From: Janthinobacterium agaricidamnosum | GTDB lineage: Bacteria; Pseudomonadota; Gammaproteobacteria; Burkholderiales; Burkholderiaceae_D | Assembly (NCBI RefSeq): GCF_003667705.1 | Contig: NZ_CP033019.1 | Location: 6,200,001-6,264,000, forward strand | Reading direction: 5' to 3' | DNA length: 64,000 nt | In this document: positions 1-8,603 of the stretch, one piece after another | How the letters are laid out: the number at the start of each line of letters is the position of its first letter | Numbering within the stretch: the stretch's first letter is position 1 | Translations under genes and position numbers: made by a program | The notes under the pieces: model-generated | Database searches by the model: none | What the model saw: only the letters and a program-made list of their open reading frames with translations | Told to the model about the DNA's origin: nothing

Positions 1-984
1 ACCCATCAGCACGTACATGAAGTCGGCCGTGGTGGCGCGCAGCACCGAGTAGAACGGCGTGAAGTACCAGGTTGGCGCGATGTGCAGCGGGGTTTTCAGC
101 GAGTCGCCCGGCAGGAAGTTGTTGTATTCCAGGAAGTAACCGCCCATTTCCGGCGCGAAGAAGACGACGGCGCTGAAAATGACGAGGAAGATCGAGACGC
201 CGAACAGGTCGTGCACGGTGTAGTAAGGATGCGAAGGGATCGAATCGACGGGGTGGCCATCGGCGCCCAGGTTTTCCTTCACTTCGATGCCGTCCGGATT
301 GCTCGAGCCGACTTCATGCAGGGCGATCAAGTGCGCTGCAACCAAGCCCAGCAGTACCAGCGGGATGGCGATCACGTGGAAGGCGAAGAAGCGGTTCAGG
401 GTGGCGTCGGACACCACGTAGTCGCCGCGGATCCACAACGACAGGTCAGGGCCGATGAACGGGATGGCGCCGAACAGGTTGACGATCACTTGTGCGCCCC
501 AGTACGACATCTGTCCCCATGGCAGCAGGTAGCCGAAGAACGCTTCGGCCATCAGGCACAGGAAGATGGCGAAACCGAACAGCCAGATCAGTTCACGTGG
601 CTTGCGGTACGAACCGTACAGCAGGCCGCGCGTCATGTGCAGGTAGACGATGATGAAGAAGGCCGAGGCGCCCGTCGAGTGCATGTAGCGCACCAGCCAG
701 CCCCACGGCACTTCGCGCATGATGTACTCGACGGAATTGAAGGCCAGGGCCGCATCCGGTTTGTAGTGCATGGTCAGGAAGATGCCGGTGACGATCTGCA
801 AGACCAGCACCAGCATGGCCAGCGAGCCGAAGATGTACCAGAAATTGAAGTTTTTCGGGGCGTAGTACTTGCCCCATTGGTCATTCCACAGCTTGGTCAG
901 GGGAAAGCGGTCATCGACCCAGCCCAGCGCTTTTTCGGCGGCGGGAGCGTCTGCCGGAAATTTCGTTTCTTTGAAAGCAGCCAT
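1..984 (-). CDS. petB: Cytochrome b of the bc1 complex (partial, 3' end outside window)
   Basis: Membrane subunit of ubiquinol:cytochrome c reductase, carrying the two b hemes and the quinone sites. The minus strand is open from an ATG at 984 to the left edge, giving 328 codons of a family usually 400-460 residues long. The translation begins [12 protein letters not shown] and shows typical cytochrome b helices, with candidate heme histidines in [23 protein letters not shown] and AAHLIALHE. The Qo-site motif appears as PTWYF near the visible end, where PEWY is the textbook form. It starts 2 bases after the Rieske stop codon, so the two are cotranscribed; cytochrome c1 is expected next, outside the window. 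Confidence 0.96.
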   Translation of the reverse strand, partial: MAAFKETKFPADAPAAEKALGWVDDRFPLTKLWNDQWGKYYAPKNFNFWYIFGSLAMLVLVLQIVTGIFLTMHYKPDAALAFNSVEYIMREVPWGWLVRYMHSTGASAFFIIVYLHMTRGLLYGSYRKPRELIWLFGFAIFLCLMAEAFFGYLLPWGQMSYWGAQVIVNLFGAIPFIGPDLSLWIRGDYVVSDATLNRFFAFHVIAIPLVLLGLVAAHLIALHEVGSSNPDGIEVKENLGADGHPVDSIPSHPYYTVHDLFGVSIFLVIFSAVVFFAPEMGGYFLEYNNFLPGDSLKTPLHIAPTWYFTPFYSVLRATTADFMYVLMG

Positions 985-986
985 GA

Positions 987-1595
987 TCAAGCCTCGCCTT
1001 TCTCGTCTTTACCTATCAGCAATTTGGTGTCGCTCAGGTACATATGGCGCGGCACTTGCAGGTTGTCCGGCGCCGGCTTGTTCTTGAACACGCGGCCTGC
1101 CATGTCGAAGGTGGAGCCGTGGCAAGGGCACAGGAAGCCGCCTTCCCAGTCATCGGGCAGCGATGGTTGCGGGCCGGGGGCAAATTTCGAGGAAGGGGAG
1201 CAGCCCAGATGGGTGCAGATGCCGACGGCGACGAGAATTTCAGGCTTGATCGAGCGCCATTCGTTCATGCAATACGACGGCGTGAATTCGGCGGGGTTGC
1301 GCTGGGAATTGGCGTCGGCGACTTTGCCGTCGGTCTTTTTCAGCGACGCGACCATTTCCGGCGTGCGCTTGAGGATCCAGACCGGCTTGCCGCGCCATTC
1401 GACGGTGCGCATTTCGCCGGGTTGCAAGGTGGTGATGTCTACTTCGACCGGCGCGCCAGCCGCTTTCGCGCGCTCCGACGGCTGGAAGGTGCTTACCAAG
1501 GCTCCCGCGGTTGCCAATCCAACTACACTGCCCGCCGCGCACGTGGCGACGAGCAAGCCGCGACGGCCTGAATCGACCTGCTTTTCGTTACTCAT
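987..1595 (-). CDS. petA: Rieske iron-sulfur subunit of cytochrome bc1
   Basis: A 202-residue ubiquinol-cytochrome c reductase iron-sulfur subunit that passes electrons from ubiquinol to cytochrome c1 on the periplasmic face. The 2Fe-2S ligands are in CTHLGC (127-132) and CPCHGS (156-161). The N-terminus has a twin-arginine pattern ([10 protein letters not shown], about 9-18) followed by a hydrophobic segment, fitting Tat insertion with an uncleaved anchor. It is the first gene of the operon, with cytochrome b beginning 2 bases downstream. A GGGG-rich stretch lies just before the ATG. Confidence 0.97.
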   Translation of the reverse strand: MSNEKQVDSGRRGLLVATCAAGSVVGLATAGALVSTFQPSERAKAAGAPVEVDITTLQPGEMRTVEWRGKPVWILKRTPEMVASLKKTDGKVADANSQRNPAEFTPSYCMNEWRSIKPEILVAVGICTHLGCSPSSKFAPGPQPSLPDDWEGGFLCPCHGSTFDMAGRVFKNKPAPDNLQVPRHMYLSDTKLLIGKDEKGEA

Positions 1596-2007
1596 GCAAA
1601 CCCCAATCAGTCAAAATGCGAATCTTTATTATGAGTGGCAGCCGCGAAAAACCCGTCGCCGAAGCTCTATCCCACTGATTGCCGCAACCCGCATCTTTGT
1701 ACGGTAAAGTGGCAACATCCCTGCGGAACTTCGGACTATGGCGCAGCCCGTGCCAGTTTCTTGTTGATTATCCGGAAGTGAAAAAGCCACTTCTGGCAAC
1801 CGCAAATTATAAGTGAAGCAAACAACGAATAAAACAAAAACGTTGCTTGTACCATAATTTATATACTTTTGCAGGAGGTGGCTAGTTCTTTCGAACTAGA
1901 TGCGCGCGGCTGTGCACGAATTGGTCCTGCCGGCAACCACAAGTTGGTATCCCCAGGAATCAATAGTATGATCGGCATGTTTTTATATCTATCCGAAGGA
2001 GAAATTC
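1596..2007. promoter_or_regulatory. Divergent intergenic region between petA and mscL
   Basis: About 410 bases without a credible gene. It must hold the promoters of the bc1 operon (minus) and mscL (plus). The centre is AT-rich (about 1800-1870). A perfect 7-base inverted repeat, CTAGTTC-TTTC-GAACTAG, lies at 1882-1899. The mscL ribosome binding site AAGGAG is near 1996-2001. I could not assign -35/-10 pairs with confidence. Confidence 0.5.
1882..1899. repeat. Perfect inverted repeat CTAGTTC-N4-GAACTAG
   Basis: A 7-base stem with the 4-base spacer TTTC lies about 110 bases upstream of mscL and about 290 bases upstream of petA. It has no U-tract, so it is not an obvious terminator. It could be an operator or a leader hairpin. 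The function is unknown. Confidence 0.4.
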
Positions 2008-2457
2008 ATGGCAATGATGAAGGAATTTAAAGAATTTGCAATGAAAGGCAACGTCGTCGATCTGGCGGTCGGTGTCATTATCGGCGGCGCCTTCGGCAAG
2101 ATTGTCGATTCCTTGGTGCAAGACGTGATCATGCCGCCCATCGGCCGTATTTTCGGCGGCCTCGATTTCGCCAATTACTATCTGCCCCTGAATGGCCAGG
2201 CGACGACGATGACCCTGGTGGAGGCGAAAAAAGCGGGCGCCGTGCTGGCCTACGGTAACTTCCTCACCATTTTGCTCAACTTCATCATTCTGGCCTTTAT
2301 CATCTTCCAGATGGTGCGCCTGATGAACAAGGCCCGCCGCAGCGAACCGGTCGCGCCGGCCCCGGCACCGGCCACGCCGGAAGACATCGTGCTGCTGCGT
2401 GAAATCCGCGACTCCCTGCAGCAGAACGCACGCAACAGCAACAATCTGGCAAAATAA
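2008..2457 (+). CDS. mscL: Large-conductance mechanosensitive channel
   Basis: Homopentameric inner-membrane channel that opens under high membrane tension to release solutes on hypo-osmotic shock. The 149-residue length is normal. The amphipathic N-terminus ([19 protein letters not shown]) leads into TM1 with the GGAFGKIV motif lining the pore. The periplasmic loop follows, then TM2 (about 80-105, [20 protein letters not shown]) and a charged C-terminal helix after a Pro/Ala-rich linker. The ATG at 2008 has a strong AAGGAG at 6-7 bases. It appears to be monocistronic or to share a transcript with the protease 41 bases downstream. Confidence 0.97.
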   Translation: MAMMKEFKEFAMKGNVVDLAVGVIIGGAFGKIVDSLVQDVIMPPIGRIFGGLDFANYYLPLNGQATTMTLVEAKKAGAVLAYGNFLTILLNFIILAFIIFQMVRLMNKARRSEPVAPAPAPATPEDIVLLREIRDSLQQNARNSNNLAK

Positions 2458-2498
2458 GCCGTTCCGGCACCGGCCGGCTGACCTGGGCAGAGAACTGT

Positions 2499-3659
2499 AT
2501 GCGACGATTCTGGTTATTGTTTGCGCAAACCGTGACGATCGCGTTGGCGCTGTACTTTGTGTACGGCGCGCTGCGCCCGGCCAGCCGGGTACAGCAGCTT
2601 GGTTCTCCCGCCAAGCCGGTGCCCGTGGTGGAAACGGCGTCGAGCAGCCTGGCGCCCGGTTCCTACCGCGACGCGGCGGCGCGCGCCATGCCCGCCGTCG
2701 TCAACATCCTCACCCTGCAAGTGCCCAAGCGCGGCGCCCATCCGCTGGCGCGCGATCCCTTCTTTAAACGTTTCTTCGGCGACCGCGACCCGGACGGCGA
2801 GGATGACGAGGACTTGAAAAACAGCCTCGGCTCGGGCGTCATCGTCAGCCATGAAGGCTATGTGCTGACCAACAACCACGTGGTCGAAGGCGCCGACGAA
2901 ATCGAAGTGGTGCTCACCGACGGCCGCAAGGCGCCCGCCAAGGTGGTGGGCCTGGACCCGGAAACGGACCTGGCCGTCATCAAGATCAACCTCGACAAGC
3001 TGCCCGTCATCGTGCTGGGCCAGTCGGAACTGGCGCGCGTGGGCGACGTGGTGCTGGCCATCGGCAACCCGTTCGGCGTGGGCCAGACGGTGACCATGGG
3101 CATTATCTCCGCCCTGGGCCGCAACAACCTGCACATCAACAGCTTTGAAAACTTCATCCAGACGGATGCGGCGATTAACTTCGGCAACTCGGGCGGCGCC
3201 CTGGTCGATACGCGCGGCAATCTGATCGGCATCAATACGGCGATTTACTCGCAAAGCGGCGGTTCCGTCGGCATCGGCTTCGCCATTCCCGTCTCGACGG
3301 CCAAGACGGTGATGGAAGCCATCATCAAGGATGGCCACGTGGTGCGCGGCTGGATCGGCGTGGAAACGCAGGACATCACGCCCGAGCTGGCGCAAAGCTT
3401 CAACCTGCAGCGGTCGAGCGGCGCCATCATCGCCGGCGTGGTGCGCAACGGCCCGGCCGACAAGGCGGGCATCGTGCCCGGCGACATCCTGCTGACGGTG
3501 CAAGGCAAGCCCGTGGGCGACACGACGGAAATGCTCAACCTGATCGCCCAACTGCCGCCCGGCGAAAAAGCTAAAATGACGGTGCTGCGCAAGAATCGCG
3601 AAGCGGCACTCGACGTGATGGTGGGCAAGCGTCCCATCCCGAAAGAGCTTTCCAAATAG
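2499..3659 (+). CDS. Membrane-anchored HtrA-type serine protease with one PDZ domain (DegS/AlgW-like)
   Basis: A 386-residue trypsin-fold periplasmic protease. One N-terminal membrane anchor (about 4-24, WLLFAQTVTIALALYFVYGA) takes the place of a cleavable signal. The catalytic triad is visible as His127 (TNNHVVEG), Asp157 (ETDLAVIK) and Ser231 (NFGNSGGALV). A single PDZ domain occupies about 280-375. A short anchored protein with one PDZ resembles DegS/AlgW more than DegP (two PDZ domains), which suggests a regulatory envelope-stress protease. No rseA or rpoE lies nearby, so that role is inferred from architecture alone. An acidic loop (DPDGEDDEDL) precedes the protease core. Confidence 0.93.
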   Translation: MRRFWLLFAQTVTIALALYFVYGALRPASRVQQLGSPAKPVPVVETASSSLAPGSYRDAAARAMPAVVNILTLQVPKRGAHPLARDPFFKRFFGDRDPDGEDDEDLKNSLGSGVIVSHEGYVLTNNHVVEGADEIEVVLTDGRKAPAKVVGLDPETDLAVIKINLDKLPVIVLGQSELARVGDVVLAIGNPFGVGQTVTMGIISALGRNNLHINSFENFIQTDAAINFGNSGGALVDTRGNLIGINTAIYSQSGGSVGIGFAIPVSTAKTVMEAIIKDGHVVRGWIGVETQDITPELAQSFNLQRSSGAIIAGVVRNGPADKAGIVPGDILLTVQGKPVGDTTEMLNLIAQLPPGEKAKMTVLRKNREAALDVMVGKRPIPKELSK

Positions 3660-3680
3660 TTGCTGATCGGAATTTGACAC

Positions 3681-4373
3681 ATGCATGTGCGTGATTTGAC
3701 CCAATTTTTACGTGAACTGAGCGACAACAACAACCGTCCCTGGTTTGTCATGAACAAGCCCCGCTACGACATCCTGCGCGAGGAATTCCTCGCGCTGGTG
3801 ACGTCGCTGATCGGCGAGCTGGGCAAGTTCGATCCGGCCGTGAAATACTGCAATCCGAAGAAGGCCTTGTTCCGCATCAACCGCGACGTGCGTTTCGCGC
3901 ACGACAAGAGCCCCTATAAAACGCGCTTTTCGGCCGCCATCGCGCCGAACGACATGCGCCGTCCCAGCAAGGCGGGCGGGCCCACGTATTATCTGCAGAT
4001 CGACGGCCAGGGCAACCTGCTGTTCGGCGCCGGTGAATACATGCCGCCGCCGGGCCGCCTGAAGGCGCTGCGCGAACACATGGTCAACGACGCGCCAGGT
4101 TTTTCCAAAGTGCTGAAAAATAAGCGCTTGAAGGCCCGTTTCGGCACCATCCAGAACGAGGGCAAGCTGCAGCGCCCGCCCAAAGGCTTTGAGGCGGATG
4201 CCGAACATATCGAATTCATCAAGCTGAAGAGCTTTTTTGTCTGGACCGAAGTGCCGCTGCCCGTCAATGAACCCGAGAAACTGCTGCCGACCCTGGCGGA
4301 AGGCTTGAAGGATGCGTGGCCGCTGGTCGAGTGGATGCGCGGCGCGAAAGAGCCGGAGGAAGTCACCGAGTAA
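3681..4373 (+). CDS. DUF2461 family protein
   Basis: A 230-residue soluble protein of the DUF2461 (TIGR02453) type, recognised by the N-terminal LTQFLRELSDNNNRPWF pattern, the central FRINRDVRFAHDKSPYKT stretch and the FGAGEYMPPPGRL segment. The molecular function of the family is not established. It has no signal peptide or membrane segment. It begins 21 bases after the protease stop, and the cupin gene follows within 16 bases, so the three may share a transcript. The start has no strong Shine-Dalgarno. Confidence 0.88.
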   Translation: MHVRDLTQFLRELSDNNNRPWFVMNKPRYDILREEFLALVTSLIGELGKFDPAVKYCNPKKALFRINRDVRFAHDKSPYKTRFSAAIAPNDMRRPSKAGGPTYYLQIDGQGNLLFGAGEYMPPPGRLKALREHMVNDAPGFSKVLKNKRLKARFGTIQNEGKLQRPPKGFEADAEHIEFIKLKSFFVWTEVPLPVNEPEKLLPTLAEGLKDAWPLVEWMRGAKEPEEVTE

Positions 4374-4388
4374 TTGCCGAAGGAGCAC

Positions 4389-4733
4389 ATGATGGCACTG
4401 GAGCACGCAAGTTCAGGACAGGTGATCGAGGTGCTGCGCAGGGATGGCGACGACCTGTCGCAGTTTTCCGCCATCGCGCTGGCCAGGACGGATGAACTGG
4501 AATTGATCCGCATGTGCATGCCCAAGGGCAAGACCATGCCCGAGCATCATGTGCTCGGTGAAATCACCTTGCTGTGCCTGCAAGGGCAGGTGGCGGTGAC
4601 GGCGCATGGCGGCGAGCACCTGCTGGGGCCGGGGCAGATGCTGTACCTGCTCGGCGGCCAGGCGCACGCGCTGGAAGCGCGCGAAGACAGTCTGTTGTTG
4701 CTCACCATACTCATGCACAAGGCGGGCCGCTAG
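4389..4733 (+). CDS. Small cupin-domain protein
   Basis: A single-domain cupin of about 114 residues with the two-motif beta-barrel pattern: KTMPEHHVLGEITLLCLQG for motif 1 and a GPGQMLYLLGGQAHALEA-like motif 2. Three potential metal-binding histidines (EHH and AHAL) remain. Tandem ATG codons at 4389 and 4392 follow AAGGAG at 4380-4385. The reading frame is open back to a TTG at 4374, but the ribosome binding site decides for the ATG pair. The substrate is unknown. It converges on gpsA with an 18-base gap. Confidence 0.85.
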   Translation: MMALEHASSGQVIEVLRRDGDDLSQFSAIALARTDELELIRMCMPKGKTMPEHHVLGEITLLCLQGQVAVTAHGGEHLLGPGQMLYLLGGQAHALEAREDSLLLLTILMHKAGR

Positions 4734-4751
4734 GCGCCGCCCGGTTGATTC

Positions 4752-5792
4752 TCAGGCCGCCTCGGCGCGCGGATCGCGCGACAGCAGCTGCTGCACCATC
4801 ACGTGCGGCAAATCGCCATCGAACAGCACGCCGGCCACGGCATTCGTGATCGGCATGTCGACGCCCATGCGGCGCGCCAGTTCGCGCACGGCCTTGGCGC
4901 ACGGCACGCCTTCGGCCACGTGACCGAGTTCGGCCACGATGGTATCGAGGGCTTTGCCTTGCGCCAGGCCCAGGCCGACCCGGCGGTTGCGCGACAGGTC
5001 GCCCGTGCAGGTGAGAATCAAGTCGCCCATGCCCGTCAAGCCCATGAACGTTTCCGCCTGACCACCCAGGGCCGTGCCCAGGCGCGTGATTTCCGCCAGC
5101 CCACGCGTGATCAGCGCGGCGCGCGCATTCAAACCCAGGCCCAGGCCGTCGGCCACGCCCGTGGCAATCGCCAGCACGTTCTTGACGGCGCCGCCCACTT
5201 CCACGCCTACCACGTCTTCGCTCGCATACACGCGGATGGTGCCGCCATGCAAGGCCGAGACGACGGCGCCGCGCAAGGTGGCGCTGTGCGAGGCGATGGT
5301 CAGCGCGCACGGCAGGCCGCGCGCCACTTCCTGCGCGAACGAGGGGCCGGACAGGGCGCCGCCGGCGACCGTGTCGCCCAGCACTTCTTGCACGATCTGG
5401 TGCGGCAGCAAGCCCGTGCCGCCTTCAAACCCCTTGCATAGCCACACCAGGCTGCCGATGGCCTTGTCTTTCAGCTGATGCAGCATGGGCCGCAAGCCCG
5501 CCACGGGGCAGGCGGCGATCAGGAGGCCATGCTCGCCGCCGGCATGCGCGACGGCGGCGTCGAAATCGGCGCTGATGCGCAGCTGCGGCGGCAAAGGGAA
5601 GCCCGGTAAATAGCTGTTTTCGCCGCTGGCGGCCATGGCGGACATGGCCTCGGCATTGCGGCCCCACAGCAGCACGTCGTGGCGGCCGGCCAGGGCCATG
5701 GCCACGGCCGTGCCCCAGGCGCCGGCGCCGAGGATGGTGATCTTGCGGGGCAGGGCCTTGGCGGCGGGAGATGTATCTGGAGAAACTTGCAT
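4752..5792 (-). CDS. gpsA: NAD(P)H-dependent glycerol-3-phosphate dehydrogenase
   Basis: Cytosolic enzyme reducing dihydroxyacetone phosphate to sn-glycerol-3-phosphate for phospholipid synthesis. Its 346 residues exceed the usual ~330 through an N-terminal extension ([17 protein letters not shown]). The Rossmann motif GAGAWGTA is at about 22-29, the substrate region [13 protein letters not shown] is present, and the catalytic-lysine segment [16 protein letters not shown] is intact. The SH3-protein gene ends 68 bases upstream in the same orientation, and secB lies further up. That gene order (grxC-secB-gpsA) is common in proteobacteria. Confidence 0.97.
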   Translation of the reverse strand: MQVSPDTSPAAKALPRKITILGAGAWGTAVAMALAGRHDVLLWGRNAEAMSAMAASGENSYLPGFPLPPQLRISADFDAAVAHAGGEHGLLIAACPVAGLRPMLHQLKDKAIGSLVWLCKGFEGGTGLLPHQIVQEVLGDTVAGGALSGPSFAQEVARGLPCALTIASHSATLRGAVVSALHGGTIRVYASEDVVGVEVGGAVKNVLAIATGVADGLGLGLNARAALITRGLAEITRLGTALGGQAETFMGLTGMGDLILTCTGDLSRNRRVGLGLAQGKALDTIVAELGHVAEGVPCAKAVRELARRMGVDMPITNAVAGVLFDGDLPHVMVQQLLSRDPRAEAA

Positions 5793-5860
5793 GCAACCTC
5801 AGTGGGGCGGAAGAAACGGGTGCGGCGCCCGGGCCGGTCGCCCGGTGCGCAGGGCGGGCC

Positions 5861-6322
5861 TTACAGGCCCCACACTTCGCTGGTCTTGACGTAGCCGCTC
5901 TGGCCATCCTTGTGGCGCACCTTGACCCAGCCGGAGCTCGGTTGCTCGCTCATTTCCAGCAGCACGCCCTTGTCGACGAGGATGATGGCGGAGGCGGTGT
6001 CGTCGGGGCTGGCGCGCACCTTGAGGTTCGCGGCGCGCGCCACGACGTTGCGCTTGGCGGACAAGCCCTTGGCTTCCGTCCAGGCCATTTCGCCGCTGGC
6101 GTCGCGCACCTTGACCCAGTCGCCGTAGCTGAGCACGACTTCCAGCGGCATGCCGCGCGGCGCCACGTACAGCTTGCCGCCCTTTGAGGACGGCGCGTCG
6201 TACAGGATGACGGGGGTCGCGCCCACCGTTTTGAAATCGACGGCGTGGCTGGCGGCGGTCGCCAGCAACAGTACGGCGCCGGCCATCCAGCGGAACTTGC
6301 TCAAGAGCGCACTTTTCAACAT
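5861..6322 (-). CDS. Secreted bacterial SH3-domain protein
   Basis: A 153-residue exported protein. The frame is open further upstream, but the ATG at 6322 gives a clean signal peptide (MLKSALLSKFRWMAGAVLLL, then ATAASHA). Two SH3b-like units follow, about 27-80 (GDWVKVRDASGEMAW) and about 85-150 (SSGWVKVRHKDGQSGYVK). This is the DUF1058-type periplasmic SH3 architecture, thought to bind peptidoglycan or protein ligands. It sits between secB and gpsA on the same strand. The exact function is unknown. Confidence 0.85.
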   Translation of the reverse strand: MLKSALLSKFRWMAGAVLLLATAASHAVDFKTVGATPVILYDAPSSKGGKLYVAPRGMPLEVVLSYGDWVKVRDASGEMAWTEAKGLSAKRNVVARAANLKVRASPDDTASAIILVDKGVLLEMSEQPSSGWVKVRHKDGQSGYVKTSEVWGL

Positions 6323-6343
6323 GATATTTTGAACCTTAACGAA

Positions 6344-6366
6344 ACACGGCGGCCAGGCCGCCGTGT
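6344..6366. terminator. GC-rich hairpin between secB and the SH3 gene
   Basis: A perfect 11-base inverted repeat ACACGGCGGCC / GGCCGCCGTGT around a single A, 38 bases after the secB stop on the minus strand. It is followed by only a short mixed T stretch (TTTCGTT), so termination would be partial. It could also modulate expression of the SH3 gene, whose ATG is about 20 bases further on. Confidence 0.45.
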
Positions 6367-6404
6367 CAGGCCAGCCTTGACGGCCGGCGGGGTCTTGCAA
6401 GAGC

Positions 6405-6878
6405 TTAGTGCGTTTCGCTGGCTGCTGGTGCTGCTGCAGCGGCGTCAGCAATAGCTTGCAGACGTTGTTGGTAGAACACTTCGAAGTTGATCTCGGCCAG
6501 GTGCACTGGCGGGAAGCCGGCACGGGTGATCACGTCGGCGATGTTGGCGCGCAGGTAAGGGTAGATGATGTTCGGGCAGCCGATTCCCAGCAGCGGATCG
6601 AGTTGATCGGCAGGAATATTGCGTGCTTCGAAGATACCGGCTTGCTTGCCTTCGACCAGGAAAGCGACTTTATCGCCGACTTTGGCGGTGACGGTGATGG
6701 TCACGGTGGCTTCGAAGATGCCGTCGGCCAGAGGTGCAGCGCCCACGTCCAGAGCTACTTCGATCGCTGGCGCTTCTTGTTCCAGGAAAATAGCTGGGGA
6801 ATTTGGTTGTTCCAGCGACATGTCTTTCAGGTAGACGCGTTGGATTTGGAAGACTGGTTGCAGGTTTTCGTCAGACAT
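6405..6878 (-). CDS. secB: Protein-export chaperone SecB
   Basis: Cytosolic tetrameric chaperone that keeps preproteins unfolded and delivers them to SecA. 157 residues from ATG 6878 ([19 protein letters not shown]), the usual betaproteobacterial length. The core pattern [19 protein letters not shown] and the [19 protein letters not shown] region, with [12 protein letters not shown], are family hallmarks. The frame is open a further 12 codons upstream without support. grxC lies upstream in the same orientation. Confidence 0.97.
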   Translation of the reverse strand: MSDENLQPVFQIQRVYLKDMSLEQPNSPAIFLEQEAPAIEVALDVGAAPLADGIFEATVTITVTAKVGDKVAFLVEGKQAGIFEARNIPADQLDPLLGIGCPNIIYPYLRANIADVITRAGFPPVHLAEINFEVFYQQRLQAIADAAAAAPAASETH

Positions 6879-6944
6879 GGAACGCTTTCGTTGTAAAGGA
6901 CAAGAACGGCACACCGTTCAAATATGGTGCTTGCGGTATTCAAA

Positions 6945-6963
6945 CCGCGCCGGATAGGCGCGG
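6945..6963. terminator. Possible weak terminator between grxC and secB
   Basis: An inverted repeat CCGCGCC-GGATA-GGCGCGG. Read on the minus strand it is followed by TTTGAAT. It lies about 75 bases after the grxC stop and about 67 bases before the secB ATG. The T-run is short, so termination is uncertain. Confidence 0.3.
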
Positions 6964-7038
6964 CCAGATCAGGTGCGAGGGCAATTGTATCAAAACAATA
7001 CGACAAAAAACCAAGCAATTTCTCGAACCCGCTTTATA

Positions 7039-7305
7039 TCAGGCTGCCGTGCCATTTAACAAGGGGTCGAGCTTGCCAGCTTGATCAAGCGCATACAAAT
7101 CGTCGAATCCGCCCACGTGGGTGTCGCCCACATAGATTTGCGGCACCGTGCGGCGGCCCGTGCGTTCCATCATCTTGATGCGCTCTTCCGGGTCGAGGTC
7201 GACGCGGATCTTTTGCACGGCGACGCCCTTGGCTTCCAACAGGCGCTCGGCGCGCACGCAATACGGGCATACGGCGGTGCTATACACAATTACGGGGACG
7301 GTCAT
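7039..7305 (-). CDS. grxC: Glutaredoxin 3
   Basis: An 88-residue glutathione-dependent disulfide reductase. The dithiol active site CPYC is at 13-16 (STAVCPYCVRAERLL). The glutathione-binding TVPQIYVGDTHVGGFDD loop with its cis-proline is intact. The ATG at 7305 has AAGGAA 6-8 bases upstream. It lies downstream of the rhodanese gene (27-base gap) and upstream of secB, the usual rhodanese-grxC-secB order. Confidence 0.97.
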   Translation of the reverse strand: MTVPVIVYSTAVCPYCVRAERLLEAKGVAVQKIRVDLDPEERIKMMERTGRRTVPQIYVGDTHVGGFDDLYALDQAGKLDPLLNGTAA

Positions 7306-7332
7306 GATGATTCCTTCTAGTTAAATGCCGGC

Positions 7333-7749
7333 TTACTTCGCCAGCGACAGGGTTTTCAATGGCAAACCCTGCTTTTTCCATTCGTCGAGGCCGCCTTCCA
7401 GGCTTGTTGCCTCAGCGAAACCGGCTTTGCCCAGCAGGCCGACGGCGGTTGCCGAACGCGAACCTTTCTGGCAAACCACTACAATGGGGCGCGTTTTGAA
7501 TTTTTCCAGCTCGCCCAGGCGTTTTGCCAGTTCCGGCAGCGGAATATTTTTTGCGTCAGGCAAGTGGCCTGTGGCGAATTCTTCCGCGCTGCGCACGTCG
7601 ACGATGATGGTCTTGCCACGGTTGATCAGTTGCGTGACTTCCAGCACGGTCGCGCGCTTGCCGCGCATCGACAGCAGTGGCCAGAGGAGGGCGCCGCCGG
7701 AAATAATGACGATGGCAAACAGAAAAATGTGGTCGATAATGAATTTCAC
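7333..7749 (-). CDS. Membrane-anchored rhodanese-like protein
   Basis: A 138-residue single-domain rhodanese with an N-terminal membrane helix (about 4-27, IIDHIFLFAIVIISGGALLWPLL). The active-site loop is CQKGSRSA with Cys93, a persulfide-forming cysteine. It resembles YibN, encoded beside grxC-secB in many proteobacteria. The start is GTG (7747-7749). The sulfur acceptor is unknown. The gene is divergent from gpmA, which begins 107 bases away. Confidence 0.9.
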   Translation of the reverse strand: MKFIIDHIFLFAIVIISGGALLWPLLSMRGKRATVLEVTQLINRGKTIIVDVRSAEEFATGHLPDAKNIPLPELAKRLGELEKFKTRPIVVVCQKGSRSATAVGLLGKAGFAEATSLEGGLDEWKKQGLPLKTLSLAK

Positions 7750-7855
7750 GTAGGGTCCAATGGTTTAAGTCAATCCGCGCATTATAAAATAGAAGCTGGA
7801 CGAGGTCTTTTTACGTTTTGCTTTTTTGATTTGAACCCCTTGAGAAGATAGAACT

Positions 7856-8602
7856 ATGTACAAAATCGTTTTCATGCGTCACGGCGAGTCCACCTGGAAC
7901 CTCGATAACCGCTTTACCGGCTGGACCGACGTCGATCTGACGGAAAAGGGCGTCAACGAAGCCAAGGCCGCCGGCCAGATCCTCAAGCAGGAAGGTTTTA
8001 CGTTCGACGTGGCCTACACTTCCGTCCTGAAGCGCGCCATCCGCACCCTGTGGCTGGCGCTCGACGAGATGGACATGATGTATTTGCCGATCAAGAACGA
8101 CTGGCGCTTGAACGAGCGTCACTACGGCGCCCTGCAAGGCCTGGACAAGGGCGAGACAGCTGCCAAGTATGGCGACGAGCAAGTACTGGTGTGGCGCCGC
8201 AGCTACGACACGCCGCCGCCGCCGCTGGAAGCGAACGACGACCGTGCCTCGTACAACGACCCGCGCTATGCCGGCTTGCCGAAAGCGGCTATCCCGCTGA
8301 CCGAATGCCTGAAAGACACCGTGGCGCGCGTGATGCCGGCCTGGGATGAGGAAATCGCCCCGGCCATCCGCGCCGGCAAGAAAATCATCATTTCGGCCCA
8401 CGGCAACAGCCTGCGCGCGCTGATCAAGATGCTCGATGGCATCAGCGACAGCGACATCGTCGGCCTGAACATCCCGAACGGCCAGCCGCTCGTGTATGAA
8501 CTGGATGCCGACCTGAAACCGATCCGTCATTACTACCTGGGCGACCCGGCAGCGATTGCGGCAGCGCAAGCTGCCGTGGCGAACCAAGGGAAGGCCAAGT
8601 AA
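7856..8602 (+). CDS. gpmA: 2,3-bisphosphoglycerate-dependent phosphoglycerate mutase
   Basis: Glycolytic/gluconeogenic enzyme interconverting 3- and 2-phosphoglycerate. The 248-residue length is typical. The phosphohistidine motif FMRHGEST (His9) is at the N-terminus, followed by [11 protein letters not shown]. The second active-site region [13 protein letters not shown] and the [11 protein letters not shown] motif are present. The ribosome binding site GAGAAG lies 7-9 bases before the ATG. The EnvC-like gene follows after a single base. Confidence 0.98.
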   Translation: MYKIVFMRHGESTWNLDNRFTGWTDVDLTEKGVNEAKAAGQILKQEGFTFDVAYTSVLKRAIRTLWLALDEMDMMYLPIKNDWRLNERHYGALQGLDKGETAAKYGDEQVLVWRRSYDTPPPPLEANDDRASYNDPRYAGLPKAAIPLTECLKDTVARVMPAWDEEIAPAIRAGKKIIISAHGNSLRALIKMLDGISDSDIVGLNIPNGQPLVYELDADLKPIRHYYLGDPAAIAAAQAAVANQGKAK

Positions 8603-8603
8603 C

